A stretch of DNA of 64,000 nt from Erysipelotrichaceae bacterium (GCA_021770925.1 JAETPY010000003.1:1-64000); one strand, 5' to 3'. Shown: positions 8,421 through 17,843, counted from the first letter of the stretch. Notes: generated by a model from the sequence alone, not told the origin. A program made the numbers and translations.

Positions 8421-8981
8421 ATGATTGAAAAGAATATTGTTGCTAAAATTCATGAAGATGATCCTAATTTTAGTAAAACTGAATTTAAGCGGTGGTGTAA
8501 TCAAGTGTTAGAAAAACTTCAAGAGGCGTGGTCTAAAAAAGATTTAGAAACACTGAAATATTATGAAACTAAAACACTTTATGAACTTCATGAAAAGCAG
8601 TTAAATGTTATGAAAGAACGTAAAATTGTTAATGTTGCTAAAGAAATGGAATTTATAGAAACAAAAATTATTGATTTTGAACGATTAAGTGATTGTGAAG
8701 TAATTACTGTGGAGATGTTAGTGAATTTAATTGATTATTATCAAGAAGAAGGCAATGGAATTATTTTATCAGGGAAGGTTGATCAAAAGGTCGGTGCTAA
8801 TTATAGGCTAAAAATCTCACGAGATAAATATTTTTTGACAGAGTGGCTAGTAAATAATAATTCTGTATGTTCTTTTTGTGGAGCACCAGTCAATGATATT
8901 ACGCAAATAACATGTGAATATTGTGATAATGTTTTGAAAACAATGGACAATTGTTATAAAGTTTTTTCACTACAGATATAG
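8421..8981 (+). CDS. Tim44-like / zinc-ribbon protein
   Basis: 186 aa. The N-terminal about 150 residues resemble the Tim44/NTF2-like fold seen in small Firmicute proteins (a helical start with F-K-R-W-C-N-Q-V-L-E-K-L-Q-E-A-W, then strands). The C-terminus carries C-S-F-C-G-A-P-V and C-E-Y-C-D, two CxxC pairs spaced as a zinc ribbon. No signal peptide is present. The start has AGGGTGA just upstream. It probably works with the membrane protein encoded immediately before it; function unknown. Confidence 0.6.
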   Translation: MIEKNIVAKIHEDDPNFSKTEFKRWCNQVLEKLQEAWSKKDLETLKYYETKTLYELHEKQLNVMKERKIVNVAKEMEFIETKIIDFERLSDCEVITVEMLVNLIDYYQEEGNGIILSGKVDQKVGANYRLKISRDKYFLTEWLVNNNSVCSFCGAPVNDITQITCEYCDNVLKTMDNCYKVFSLQI

Positions 8982-9003
8982 TTTGATTAAGTAAGGAATT
9001 AAA

Positions 9004-9093
9004 GTGGTAATTTTATCTGTGCTTAGTACGGGTATTTTAAGACTTGGATTATTTTTTATAAATATATATAATTTAAAGACAGCTGTTATTTAA
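9004..9093 (+). CDS. Possible 29-codon hydrophobic peptide
   Basis: GTG start at 9004, 6 nt after AAGGA (8993-8997). The product is short and hydrophobic (V-L-S-T-G-I-L-R-L-G-L-F-F-I-N). It may be a genuine small membrane peptide or the remnant of a longer one; no homologue is recognised. Within 8982-9364 the only other signals are the hairpin at 9126-9151 and the regulatory sites listed separately. Confidence 0.25.
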   Translation: MVILSVLSTGILRLGLFFINIYNLKTAVI

Positions 9094-9125
9094 GGAATAA
9101 TTATATTTGGATCTTGTTATATATG

Positions 9126-9151
9126 AAGGTAGAATTCTTTCTACCTTTTTA
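9126..9151 (+). terminator. Intrinsic terminator in 8982-9364 gap
   Basis: AGGTAGAA / TTCTACCT stem with a 4-nt loop, then TTTTT. Probably ends the 6990-8981 transcript. Confidence 0.75.
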
Positions 9152-9278
9152 AAATGCTAATTATAAATAAAGTTTTTTTAATATGGTAATGAATAATTTG
9201 TAATTCTTTACATATAATTTATAAGGTCTTAACGACTTTTTTTAGTTTATCAATAAATTTAATTTTTTTTACAATAAG

Positions 9279-9310
9279 TATTGTATACAATATAGCTTTT
9301 GTGTTAAAAT
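9279..9310 (+). promoter_or_regulatory. Palindromic operator overlapping promoter of the PEPCK-like gene
   Basis: TATTGTATACAATA (9279-9292) is a perfect 14-nt palindrome. It covers the likely -35 TTGTAT (9281-9286), which is 18 nt from TAAAAT (9305-9310). A dyad over the -35 is typical of repressor control. The regulator is not identified. Confidence 0.5.
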
Positions 9311-9319
9311 GACAAAAAT

Positions 9320-9344
9320 CAATAAGTGGGGGAAATGCTTATTG
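9320..9344 (+). promoter_or_regulatory. 5'-UTR hairpin before the PEPCK-like gene
   Basis: CAATAAG (9320-9326) pairs with CTTATTG (9338-9344) around a G-rich 11-nt loop. It lies between the predicted transcript start and the SD AAGGGTGG, so it may stabilise the 5' end. Confidence 0.35.
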
Positions 9345-9364
9345 AATAAAGAAAGGGTGGTTAC

Positions 9365-11119
9365 ATGGGTTACAAATTTAAAATTACACGTGGAAATGCA
9401 ATCTTGAATTTTTCTGAAGAGTATTGTCAATCTCGCTGTCAATTAATTGAAAGTGAATCATTTGCAAGAGTTTTAAAAGGCTTTATACATGTATGTAAAA
9501 GAAAAGAAAATACTACTTATACGTATTTAAGAGAAGTAAAAGCAGAAAGTATTGATATTGTTGCTGATTTAAGAACAATTTTTAAATTATTATTAGTTAT
9601 GTCAGTAGAAGAAGTACTGCAGTCTTATCCACAATTCACAGGTTATTTTAGAAATCGTGATGAATTTGTTAAGGTTATTGAAGAAGTATATCTTTTTTGG
9701 AGAAAATTACAGCGTTATAGTATTGTTTATAATGAAAGTACAAGCCGTGGTTATCAAAATGTTCAATTTGCTGACGCTCAAGCTAAGTTTGAAGAATTAG
9801 TTCTTCAAGTATATCGTACAATTGAAGAAACAGCTTTGGGATATCGTCATCAAGTATATCGTCAAATTACAGCAGGGGTCAATGCTGGTTTAAGAGTAAC
9901 TAATATGCGTTCGTTTTTGCCATATGAATATCGTAATTTAGATGATATTCCATTTATTGAAACAGTTATTATACATCCACCATTTATTACCTATTCAAAA
10001 CGTAATAAACGTGATGGAGTTTTCCCAGAGATGAAACATAATCCAATTGAGGATTTAAAATTCGATCCAGAACAATGGTTCTGTTATCCAGCTAAGGTTG
10101 GTGATTTATTAGCATTTGTATATTTTAATGTTGCTTTCATGGCTCAAGGAGTTGCTTTATGTAATTTGTTTGAACTAGCAAGTGAAGAAGAATATCGTAA
10201 TCGTAAACCAGATATTATTTATGTATATGGATATGAAGATGGTAAAATGAATCAAAGTTTTTATCAAGATGATGAAAATGATATGATGGTAGCATTATTA
10301 TCAGCTAGTGATGAATTTGATTATTTTGGATATATGAAAAAAATGATGTTAACTTTACACAATGTACGTAAAATTAACCAGCATCAGTTGCCAATTCATG
10401 GGGCAATGGTTAAGATGACCTTACATAGCGGCGAGGTTAAAAATATTGTTGTCATGGGAGATAGTGGGGCTGGTAAGTCTGAAACAATTGAACAAATAAA
10501 GGTTTTCGGTGCTGCTTATATTCGAGATTTAGTTACTGTCTATGATGATATGGGGGTATTGTCATTGGATGAAAGCGGTAAAGTAAAAAGCTCAGGTACA
10601 GAAATTGGAGCCTTTGTAAGACTTGACGATTTAGATGCTGGGTATAGTTTTAAAGAATTAGACCGTTCAGTCTTTATGAATCCCGATAAAGTTAATGCAC
10701 GAATCGTAATTCCGATTACTGATTATAAAGATGTAGTTGCTAAACATGATGTAGATTTCTTTTTATATGCTAATAACTATGAAGAAGGTGGAGAATCATT
10801 AAGCTTCTTTGATAATGTTGATGATGCTTTAACAGTATTTAGAGCAGGCAATCGAATGGCAAAAGGAACAACTACTGAATATGGATTAGTTGGAAGTTAT
10901 TTTGCTAATCCATTTGGCCCTGTACAACGTCAAGAACAAACAGAACCTATCTTAGTGGATTATTTTAATCATATGTTTGATCAAGGAGTTAAAGTGGGTC
11001 AATTAAGAACACGTTTAGGTATTAAAGGAAATGAACATAAAGGACCTCAAGAAGCAGCTATTGCAATTCTTAAATATATTACTGGTGAAACTGAATTAAA
11101 ACAATTAGAAGATGAATAG
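9365..11119 (+). CDS. P-loop protein resembling ATP-dependent PEP carboxykinase
   Basis: 584 aa. A Walker A loop G-D-S-G-A-G-K-S-E-T occurs near residue 365, followed by V-Y-D-D-M-G as the likely metal/Walker B strand. Further on, K-G-T-T-T-E-Y-G and F-A-N-P-F-G sit where PEPCK has its G-T-x-x-G-T-E and C-F-G-x-P-F segments. HprK also uses a G-x-S-G-x-G-K-S-E loop, so the assignment to PEPCK rather than another kinase of the same fold is tentative. The N-terminal about 330 residues are not recognised. The gene is monocistronic: own promoter with a palindromic operator, and a terminator overlapping the stop codon. Confidence 0.55.
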   Translation: MGYKFKITRGNAILNFSEEYCQSRCQLIESESFARVLKGFIHVCKRKENTTYTYLREVKAESIDIVADLRTIFKLLLVMSVEEVLQSYPQFTGYFRNRDEFVKVIEEVYLFWRKLQRYSIVYNESTSRGYQNVQFADAQAKFEELVLQVYRTIEETALGYRHQVYRQITAGVNAGLRVTNMRSFLPYEYRNLDDIPFIETVIIHPPFITYSKRNKRDGVFPEMKHNPIEDLKFDPEQWFCYPAKVGDLLAFVYFNVAFMAQGVALCNLFELASEEEYRNRKPDIIYVYGYEDGKMNQSFYQDDENDMMVALLSASDEFDYFGYMKKMMLTLHNVRKINQHQLPIHGAMVKMTLHSGEVKNIVVMGDSGAGKSETIEQIKVFGAAYIRDLVTVYDDMGVLSLDESGKVKSSGTEIGAFVRLDDLDAGYSFKELDRSVFMNPDKVNARIVIPITDYKDVVAKHDVDFFLYANNYEEGGESLSFFDNVDDALTVFRAGNRMAKGTTTEYGLVGSYFANPFGPVQRQEQTEPILVDYFNHMFDQGVKVGQLRTRLGIKGNEHKGPQEAAIAILKYITGETELKQLEDE

Positions 11120-11145
11120 AACTCGAATGAGTTCTATTTTTTTTA
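11115..11145 (+). terminator. Intrinsic terminator overlapping stop codon
   Basis: AATAGAACTC / GAGTTCTATT stem, GAAT loop, then a run of T. Confidence 0.85.
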
Positions 11146-11176
11146 TCTATGAATATGTTTTGGTGAGGAGATAAAA

Positions 11177-12571
11177 GTGTCAAAATATAAGTTTATATTA
11201 ATTATTTTAATTTTAATCATTTCCTTAATAACTTTATCCATTCATCAAACTAATCAGATTATTTTATATAATTATCATCCAACAATAGAAATATCAAACA
11301 AATTTGACCCTCAAGCAAATATAAAAAAAGTAATTGGTGGTTCAATCAACGATGTCAATGTTGATACTAGTAAAATCAATTTTAGTAAAACTGGTAAATA
11401 TCCTATCACGTATTCATATAATAATATCAAGACAACAATCACAATTGAATTAAAAGATACTATTAAACCAGATTTAGAAGTTCAAGAATTAACAGTTGAT
11501 TTAGGAATGAAGGTAGAAGCTTGTGACTTAATTAAAACTAGTTACGATTCAAATAGAACCATAGTTGAATTTAAGAAAGATTATCAATTTGATCAGATTG
11601 GTGATTATGAAGTTGAAGTAATTATTTGTCGAGGTAATAATTGTATTTCTAAAAAATCAGTCGTTCATGTACTAGCTAAAGATACAACACCTCCTGAAAT
11701 TTTAGGAATTCGTAATTTGACAGTTTTAAAAGATAGTGATATTGATTTATTATCTAGTGTCAGTGTTAAGGATAATCAGGATGATAGTCCAATTTTAACG
11801 ATTGATAGTTCAGATCTTGATATCTCTAAAGTAGGCGATTATCAGATAACATATCATGCAAAAGATCGATCATTAAATATTACTAAAGAGACCTGCATTG
11901 TTAGCGTCGTTGAAAATAAAAAAATTGGAACTTTTGATCAAAGTGATCAAAAAGTTGTTTACTTAACTTTTGATGATGGTCCATCAAAAAATACTCAAAA
12001 AGTTTTAGATATTCTTGATGTTTATGATGTTAAAGCAACTTTTTTTGTTACTGGAACAAATGAAGACTGTTATTATTTAATTAAAAAAGCATATGATGCT
12101 GGTCATACGATTGGATTACACACATTTATCCATGAATATGATCAGATCTATAATTCATCATCAGCATATTTTGCTGATTTAAAAAAAATTGAGGATCTTG
12201 TGTATAGTCAAATTGGTTCGATTCCTAAATATATTCGGTTTCCTGGAGGAAGCAGTAATAATGTTTCTAAAAAATACTGTCATAGGATTATGACTAAATT
12301 AACTAAAGAAGTAATTAATCGTGGTTATCAGTACTATGATTGGAATGAGGATAGTGAAGATGGTTCAGGTCAATTATCTGTAAAACAGTTAATTAAAAAC
12401 GCTACAGCGTCTAATGATAATAATATTATTTTATTATTTCATGATGCTAATGGTAAAGAGAATTCTCTAAAAGCACTTGGTCCAGTAATTCAATATTATC
12501 AAAAAAAAGGATATGTTTTTAAAGGAATTGATGACAGTTCGTATGTTGTTCATCACAGTGTAAATAATTAG
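11177..12571 (+). CDS. Secreted/anchored polysaccharide (peptidoglycan) deacetylase
   Basis: 464 aa. An N-terminal membrane anchor (about residues 5-22) is followed by Ig-like/DUF5011-type repeats (about 90-245, with D-T-T-P-P-E-I and D-x-S-x-N-x-T features) and a NodB carbohydrate esterase 4 domain (about 260-455). NodB motifs seen: T-F-D-D-G-P (metal Asp), H-T-F-I-H (metal His pair) and R-F-P-G-G. It likely removes N-acetyl groups from peptidoglycan outside the membrane, as PgdA does. GTG 11177 is chosen with GAGGAG 6 nt upstream. Ig-like repeats recur in the 47502 protein. Confidence 0.85.
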   Translation: MSKYKFILIILILIISLITLSIHQTNQIILYNYHPTIEISNKFDPQANIKKVIGGSINDVNVDTSKINFSKTGKYPITYSYNNIKTTITIELKDTIKPDLEVQELTVDLGMKVEACDLIKTSYDSNRTIVEFKKDYQFDQIGDYEVEVIICRGNNCISKKSVVHVLAKDTTPPEILGIRNLTVLKDSDIDLLSSVSVKDNQDDSPILTIDSSDLDISKVGDYQITYHAKDRSLNITKETCIVSVVENKKIGTFDQSDQKVVYLTFDDGPSKNTQKVLDILDVYDVKATFFVTGTNEDCYYLIKKAYDAGHTIGLHTFIHEYDQIYNSSSAYFADLKKIEDLVYSQIGSIPKYIRFPGGSSNNVSKKYCHRIMTKLTKEVINRGYQYYDWNEDSEDGSGQLSVKQLIKNATASNDNNIILLFHDANGKENSLKALGPVIQYYQKKGYVFKGIDDSSYVVHHSVNN

Positions 12572-12597
12572 AATTCTAGTAAGAATTCTTTTTATTT
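12571..12597 (+). terminator. Intrinsic terminator after deacetylase
   Basis: AGAATTC / GAATTCT stem with a 6-nt loop, then TTTTATTTTT. Confidence 0.75.
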
Positions 12598-12625
12598 TTA
12601 TACATATAATGTTACTGGTGATTAG

Positions 12626-13624
12626 ATGAAAGATAAATTAGTTAAATATGCATATTATTTGCTGCTTTTAATTATTGCTGTTATCGGTACATATGTGTTG
12701 ATTAACTGGTTAATTCCGCTTTTTTTTAGCTGTTTGATTGTTTTGATTTTGCAACCTTTGCTGGCTAAAGAAATTGAGGTATTAAAAATTAGAAATGTTT
12801 TTTTAACTAAAGGAATAATTATATTTAATTACTTATTATTTATTGTCATGATTATTGTAATAATCGTTTTTAGTGTTATTCAAATATACACAGTTTTAGA
12901 ATTATTACCAGATTATTTATTTCGTTTATATAATTTATTTAGTCAAAATGACTATATTATTGATGCTACTAAATATCTTGATATTATTTATAGCGGTTCA
13001 ATGAGTATTATTGAAAGTGTTTCAAGTGAATTTATTACTGGTTTAATTGCAGTCATTATGAAAATACCTAGTATTTTGTTTGATTTGATTTTTATGGTTA
13101 TTACTTCATTGTTTATTTTGCTGGATTATCAAAGAATCGATAAATTAGTGATTCAAAAGTATCCAATGGTTTCTTTAGTTATTGATACGATCAAAGGTGT
13201 TTTAAGTAATCTGTTTAAAGCATATTTTATTATCATGATTATTACTTTTATTGAATTATGGGTAGGGTTTATAATTATGAGATTAAACAATCATATGATG
13301 TTAGCATGTATTATTGCTATTTTTGATTTTATGCCGGTTTTAGGAATAGATATGATTATGATTCCATGGATCGTTATTAGTGCTTTAACAAATAAAATGT
13401 CGATGGCATTGGGGTTGTTAATTATATATATGATAATTGTTATTACTAAAAATATTTTAGAGCCTAAATTAGTTGCGAAAAATTTAGGAGTTAGTCCATT
13501 AGTGTCATTGGTTGGAATGTATTTAGGAATGAAAATTTTGGGAATAACAGGATTAATAATCGTTCCGACAATATTAATGATTATTATCCAGATTATTAAA
13601 GTAAAATATAAATTGAAGGAGTGA
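12626..13624 (+). CDS. AI-2E family transporter (YtvI/PerM-like)
   Basis: 332 aa polytopic membrane protein. It opens with two close hydrophobic helices, has a non-membrane stretch at about 90-135, and ends with a helix cluster. The features L-E-P-K-L-V-A-K-N-L-G-V-S-P-L and the preceding D-F-M-P-V-L-G are diagnostic of the AI-2E/UPF0118 family. The family includes sporulation protein YtvI and ion or autoinducer exporters; the substrate cannot be read from sequence. GGTGA lies 4 nt before the ATG. The next gene begins 4 nt downstream. Confidence 0.85.
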   Translation: MKDKLVKYAYYLLLLIIAVIGTYVLINWLIPLFFSCLIVLILQPLLAKEIEVLKIRNVFLTKGIIIFNYLLFIVMIIVIIVFSVIQIYTVLELLPDYLFRLYNLFSQNDYIIDATKYLDIIYSGSMSIIESVSSEFITGLIAVIMKIPSILFDLIFMVITSLFILLDYQRIDKLVIQKYPMVSLVIDTIKGVLSNLFKAYFIIMIITFIELWVGFIIMRLNNHMMLACIIAIFDFMPVLGIDMIMIPWIVISALTNKMSMALGLLIIYMIIVITKNILEPKLVAKNLGVSPLVSLVGMYLGMKILGITGLIIVPTILMIIIQIIKVKYKLKE

Positions 13625-13628
13625 AAAT

Positions 13629-14561
13629 ATGCATCAAAGAAAACAAGAAATACAACTGCATTTAAAAGATAAAGGAATGTTTGAGGGGTGGTATTTTAGG
13701 GTTAGTGATCGTAAGGTTTCTTTAGCAGTTATTGTGGGAATTAGTGAAACCATGGCTTTTATTCAAACGATTGACACGTATACTAATATTAGTCAAATGA
13801 TTGAATTTGACTTGAATGAATTCGAATATGGGGATAATCCATTTTTTATAAGAATAAAAAATAATTATTTTTCTAAAGAAAAAATGATTTTAAATCTTGA
13901 TCAGGGTACAATTATAATAAGAGGAATATTAGAAAATGATGCTTTTACACCATTAAAATCATCATTATATGCGCCAACTATTATGGGTCCTTTCTATTAC
14001 TTATCGAAGATGGAATGTAATCATGGCATCATTAGTTTATCACATCAAATTAAAGGGCGTTTAATCATCAATCAACAAAAAATAAATATAAATGGAATTG
14101 GTTATATGGAAAAGGATTGGGGATATTCATTTCCTAAAGATTATTTATGGTTACAATCAAATGATTGTAACCAGTGCCAAGCATCACTGTTTTTAGCAGC
14201 GGCTAATATTCCAATTAAAATTACTAGTTTTACGGGAATTATTATGATTTTAAGGATAGAGGATAAACAGTACCGAATTGCTAGTTATTATGGAGCATAT
14301 TTAAAAAGATGGCTGATAAAAAAGGGCCAATATTATTTAATCATTAAACAGTATCCTTACAGTTTTTATATTAAAATTATTCCTGGTGATAGTTATTTGT
14401 TAAAAGCACCACAGCTTGGAATGATGAGCAGCGATGTAAAAGAGAGTTTAAATTCTAAGGTTACTGTGTTAATATATAAATATTATAAACGAATCGATAA
14501 GTTAGATTTTATTGCTTGTGGAACAGAGCTATTTGGAGGATTTAATGATATTAAAGAGTGA
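13629..14561 (+). CDS. Tocopherol cyclase-like protein
   Basis: 310 aa. The N-terminal F-E-G-W-Y-F-R-V and the central G-Y-M-E-K-D-W-G-Y-S-F-P with W-L-Q-S-N are hallmarks of the tocopherol-cyclase-like family, a lipocalin-type beta barrel found in many Firmicutes that do not make tocopherol. No signal peptide. The bacterial role is unknown. It lies in a tight run with the permease upstream and overlaps the GNAT gene by 17 nt, so all three are likely cotranscribed. Confidence 0.75.
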   Translation: MHQRKQEIQLHLKDKGMFEGWYFRVSDRKVSLAVIVGISETMAFIQTIDTYTNISQMIEFDLNEFEYGDNPFFIRIKNNYFSKEKMILNLDQGTIIIRGILENDAFTPLKSSLYAPTIMGPFYYLSKMECNHGIISLSHQIKGRLIINQQKININGIGYMEKDWGYSFPKDYLWLQSNDCNQCQASLFLAAANIPIKITSFTGIIMILRIEDKQYRIASYYGAYLKRWLIKKGQYYLIIKQYPYSFYIKIIPGDSYLLKAPQLGMMSSDVKESLNSKVTVLIYKYYKRIDKLDFIACGTELFGGFNDIKE

Positions 14562-15057
14562 GCGGTTAATTCTTAAAAGACCAGAAATAAAAGATGTTGA
14601 CGAAATTTTAAAAATTCATAACAGTGAATATGTACAGCGTTATAATGCGATGAAACTTCATAGTCGGGAAGACATGCTTAAAGAGATAATTAATACTTGC
14701 AAAAGTGCTTATTATTTACAGCTGCCTGATTCTAAACAGATAATTGGAGCGGTTTTTATGAGAAAGGATCAATTACGATACCAGGTAAATGCTATTTGTC
14801 TTTCATATTATTTAGATGAAAATTATCAGGGTCAGGGATATATGTATGAGGCTTTAAAACTTGTAATTAAAGAATTATTTGATCAGGGAATTGAAGTTGT
14901 TAGTGCTAGAACTTTTGCTAGTAATACAGCTTCAAAAGAACTATTAATAAAGTTAGGATTTATTTTGGAAGGACATTTAAGAAGAGCTGTTAAAGGATAT
15001 CAGGGAATTATCTATGATGATTTACTTTTTTCTTTGCTCAAGGATGATAATGGTTGA
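14545..15057 (+). CDS. GNAT acetyltransferase (RimJ/RimL-like)
   Basis: About 170 aa. It starts with the S-E-R-L-I-L-K-R-P strand typical of RimJ/RimL GNATs, has the acetyl-CoA loop Y-Q-G-Q-G-Y-M-Y-E-A-L and the N-x-A-S-x-x-L-x-x-K-L-G-F signature. It probably acetylates a protein N-terminus or small amine using acetyl-CoA; substrate unknown. ATG 14545 has GGAGGA at 14535-14540; the earlier TTG at 14512 lacks an SD. Confidence 0.85.
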   Translation: MILKSERLILKRPEIKDVDEILKIHNSEYVQRYNAMKLHSREDMLKEIINTCKSAYYLQLPDSKQIIGAVFMRKDQLRYQVNAICLSYYLDENYQGQGYMYEALKLVIKELFDQGIEVVSARTFASNTASKELLIKLGFILEGHLRRAVKGYQGIIYDDLLFSLLKDDNG

Positions 15058-15138
15058 TTTGACAGTGATAGAATTAATTGATATAATGCTCACATTGCGT
15101 TGATTATTCAGCGCTTTTATTATGAGGAGGTAAAAAGA

Positions 15139-15981
15139 ATGCTAAAATTATGGATCGTTGGTTCAAATGGTCAGGTTGGAACTGCTTTAAATGAATTAAT
15201 TGAACCCTTGGATATAGAAGTATTTAATACTGATAAAGAAGAAATAGATATTGTCAATACTAATGATGTCATCCGCTTTGGAGAGATAAATCGACCTGAT
15301 GTAATCATTAATTGTGCTGCAATTACAAATCTTGATGAGTGTGCTAGTGATAAAGATCAGGCTTTTAGAGTAAATGCTTTAGGACCCCGTAATTTGTGTA
15401 TTGTTGCACGAAAAATTGGGGCTAAAGTAGTTCAGCTATCTACTGATGATGTTTTTGATGGGACAAATGATCGACCATATAATGAATTTGATCGTACCAA
15501 TCCCAAAACTATATATGGTTGTTCTAAAAAAGCGGGTGAAGATTATGTAAAAGAATTTACACATAAGCATTTTATTATTCGAAGTAACTGGGTATATGGT
15601 AAAAATGGAAAGAATTTCGTTAATGATTTTTTAAATTGTGATAAGGCAGTCTTAGATGTTGCTGGTGATCAGCTAGGTTCACCTACTAGTGCTAAAGATT
15701 TAGCTCGTGCTATTTTATATTTAATTAACACAAATGAATATGGTACTTACCACATTACCTGTAAGGGTGTTTGCAGCCGCTATGAATTTGCTCAGTTTCT
15801 TAAAGAAAGAGTTAATAAGAAAATTGAGTTAAAAAAAGTAAAAGCTAAAAATATTAATGATATGGTTAGGCCTGCATATGCAGTTTTAGACAATTTTATT
15901 TTACGGTTAGTAAATGAATTTGAAATGTCGGATTGGAAAATATCATTAGATGAATATTTAAAAGATATAAAGGAGGAGTAG
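15139..15981 (+). CDS. rfbD: dTDP-4-dehydrorhamnose reductase-like (RmlD) protein
   Basis: 281 aa NAD(P)-dependent SDR. The Rossmann loop G-S-N-G-Q-V-G is at the N-terminus. S-T-D-D-V-F-D-G, Y-G-x-S-K-K-A-G-E (Y-x-x-x-K catalytic pair), R-S-N-W-V-Y-G and a substrate-side D-Q-L-G-S-P-T-S-A are all as in RmlD. It would reduce dTDP-4-keto-L-rhamnose to dTDP-L-rhamnose, but no rmlABC lies nearby, so the precise sugar is uncertain. Start ATG 15139 with AGGAGG 8 nt upstream. The symporter gene begins 1 nt after the stop codon. Confidence 0.75.
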   Translation: MLKLWIVGSNGQVGTALNELIEPLDIEVFNTDKEEIDIVNTNDVIRFGEINRPDVIINCAAITNLDECASDKDQAFRVNALGPRNLCIVARKIGAKVVQLSTDDVFDGTNDRPYNEFDRTNPKTIYGCSKKAGEDYVKEFTHKHFIIRSNWVYGKNGKNFVNDFLNCDKAVLDVAGDQLGSPTSAKDLARAILYLINTNEYGTYHITCKGVCSRYEFAQFLKERVNKKIELKKVKAKNINDMVRPAYAVLDNFILRLVNEFEMSDWKISLDEYLKDIKEE

Positions 15982-15982
15982 G

Positions 15983-17263
15983 ATGGCGTTGGATAAAAGA
16001 AAGAAAAAATTAGGTTTAACAACAAAGATCTTTATTGCTTTATTATTAGGGGCAATTTTAGGAATTGCTTTATATAATTTGCCGGCCAACTCTGTTCGTG
16101 ATGAAATTGTAATTGATGGGATTTTGTATGTAGTTGGCCAGGGATTTATAAAACTAATGAAAATGCTAGTTGTACCACTAGTGTTTTGTTCATTGGTTTG
16201 TGGCAGTATGGCGATTGGAGATACAAAAAAATTAGGATCAGTAGGGGTTAGAACAATTATTTTCTATCTTCTAACTACAGCACTGGCAATAACTGCAGCT
16301 TTATTGGTAGCAAATTTGATTAATCCCGGAACAGGATTGGATATGTCGACACTCCAGGCAAATGTAACAAGTGTTGATAGTGTGGAATCAGCATCATTAG
16401 TTGAAACGATTTTAAATATTATTCCTGATAATCCTATTAACTCATTAGCTAGCGGAAATATGCTGCAAATTATCGTATTTGCTTTGCTGGTGGGAGTAAT
16501 CTTAGCTAAATTAGGTGAAAAGACAGAAGTTGTAGGTAATTTCTTTAGTCAATTTAATGATATTATGATGGAAATGACAATGATGGTTATGGCTGTTGCG
16601 CCAATTGGAGTGTTTTGCTTGATTGCTAGAACTTTTGCAGGGATTGGTTTTAATGCTTTTTTACCATTAGGAAAATATATGATTGGTGTTTTACTGGCAC
16701 TAGCAGTGCAATGTATTTTTGTTTATTTAGGTTTATTAAAGCTGTTTACAGGAATAAATCCAATAAAATTTATCAAAAACTTTTTTCCTGTTATGGCGTT
16801 TGCCTTTTCAACAGCGACTTCAAATGCAACAATCCCTTTATCAATCGATACTCTAGCTAAAAAGATGGGGGTTTCAAAACGAATTTCTTCTTTTACGATT
16901 CCTTTAGGAGCAACAATTAATATGGATGGAACAGCCATTATGCAGGGGGTAGCAGTGGTTTTTGCTGCTCAGGCTTTTGGTATTAATCTAGATCTCACTG
17001 ATTATATTACTGTAATTGGAACAGCAACTTTAGCTTCGATTGGTACAGCGGGAATTCCAAGTGTTGGATTAGTGACTTTAACAATGGTTTTCAATTCAGT
17101 GGGACTTCCAGTTGAAGCAATTGGAATGATTATGGGAATTGATCGAATCTTAGATATGACGAGAACAGCAGTAAATATTACTGGTGATGCAGTTTGTACA
17201 ACGATAGTTGCACACCAAAATAAGGCAATAGATAAAAATATTTTTATTAATAGTAAATCTTAA
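15983..17263 (+). CDS. Dicarboxylate/amino acid:cation symporter (DAACS)
   Basis: 426 aa multi-span sodium or proton coupled importer of glutamate/aspartate or C4-dicarboxylates. Family features: a serine-rich re-entrant stretch (F-S-T-A-T-S-N-A-T-I-P), N-M-D-G-T-A in helix 7, the second hairpin loop A-S-I-G-T-A-G-I-P, and D-x-x-x-D-M-x-R-T-A-x-N-x-x-G-D near the C-terminus, which supports an acidic substrate. AAGGAGGAG precedes the ATG. It is cotranscribed with the RmlD-like gene, and a terminator follows. Confidence 0.9.
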   Translation: MALDKRKKKLGLTTKIFIALLLGAILGIALYNLPANSVRDEIVIDGILYVVGQGFIKLMKMLVVPLVFCSLVCGSMAIGDTKKLGSVGVRTIIFYLLTTALAITAALLVANLINPGTGLDMSTLQANVTSVDSVESASLVETILNIIPDNPINSLASGNMLQIIVFALLVGVILAKLGEKTEVVGNFFSQFNDIMMEMTMMVMAVAPIGVFCLIARTFAGIGFNAFLPLGKYMIGVLLALAVQCIFVYLGLLKLFTGINPIKFIKNFFPVMAFAFSTATSNATIPLSIDTLAKKMGVSKRISSFTIPLGATINMDGTAIMQGVAVVFAAQAFGINLDLTDYITVIGTATLASIGTAGIPSVGLVTLTMVFNSVGLPVEAIGMIMGIDRILDMTRTAVNITGDAVCTTIVAHQNKAIDKNIFINSKS

Positions 17264-17294
17264 TATTAAATGGCTTTTACATATATTTTTTGTT

Positions 17295-17324
17295 ACATCT
17301 TGTAAATTTACAAGATGTTTTTTG
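17295..17324 (+). terminator. Intrinsic terminator after symporter
   Basis: ACATCTTGTAA / TTACAAGATGT stem followed by TTTTTT. Confidence 0.85.
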
Positions 17325-17339
17325 TTAAATTTATTAAAC

Positions 17340-17804
17340 ATTATTTTTAAACGTTATCAAATTTTAGATCTTGATTTTTTTGATAAATATGTTACTATGG
17401 CCCAAGGTTATCAAAGGGAAGTTGGGAATGTTAAAGTTTTGGCCATGAAAAAATGGTTTAATATGAACTGTTATTAGTTTCTGAGATTAAAGATGATATT
17501 CAAAGGGAATTAAATCGAGCTAAAATATTTGATGAATTTCAAAAAAATAAAGACTTAAGTATAGATATCATATCAGTAATTATTGGATTTTATCCATTAA
17601 TTAGTTTATTACGTTTTTCAGGAATTATTAGTGAGGAATTAAATGTAGAAAATATTATTGCGATTTCCTTTAATGTTGATAAAGTGATTAGTGCTGGTTA
17701 TTATTGTTTATGAAGATACAATTCGTAGTAATTTAGGCCAAAAATTTATTGAAGCTTTAAAATACGCTAGGATTAATTTAGATGGGTCAATATCGTTCAA
17801 GTAA
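17340..17804 (+). pseudogene. Frameshifted gene relic, family not recognised
   Basis: Three consecutive coding-like segments occur in alternating frames: about 17340-17464 (includes M-A-Q-G-Y-Q-R-E-V-G), 17465-17713 (E-L-N-R-A-K-I-F-D-E-F and S-E-E-L-N-V-E-N-I-I) and 17706-17804 (Y-E-D-T-I-R-S-N-L-G-Q-K-F-I-E-A-L-K-Y-A-R). Read across two frameshifts they give one plausible protein of about 150 aa ending at TAA 17802-17804. The 17264-17843 gap holds nothing else except the terminator. Confidence 0.6.
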
Positions 17805-17843
17805 ATTTTTCTTATTTATGTTATATTAATTATGGTGATGATG

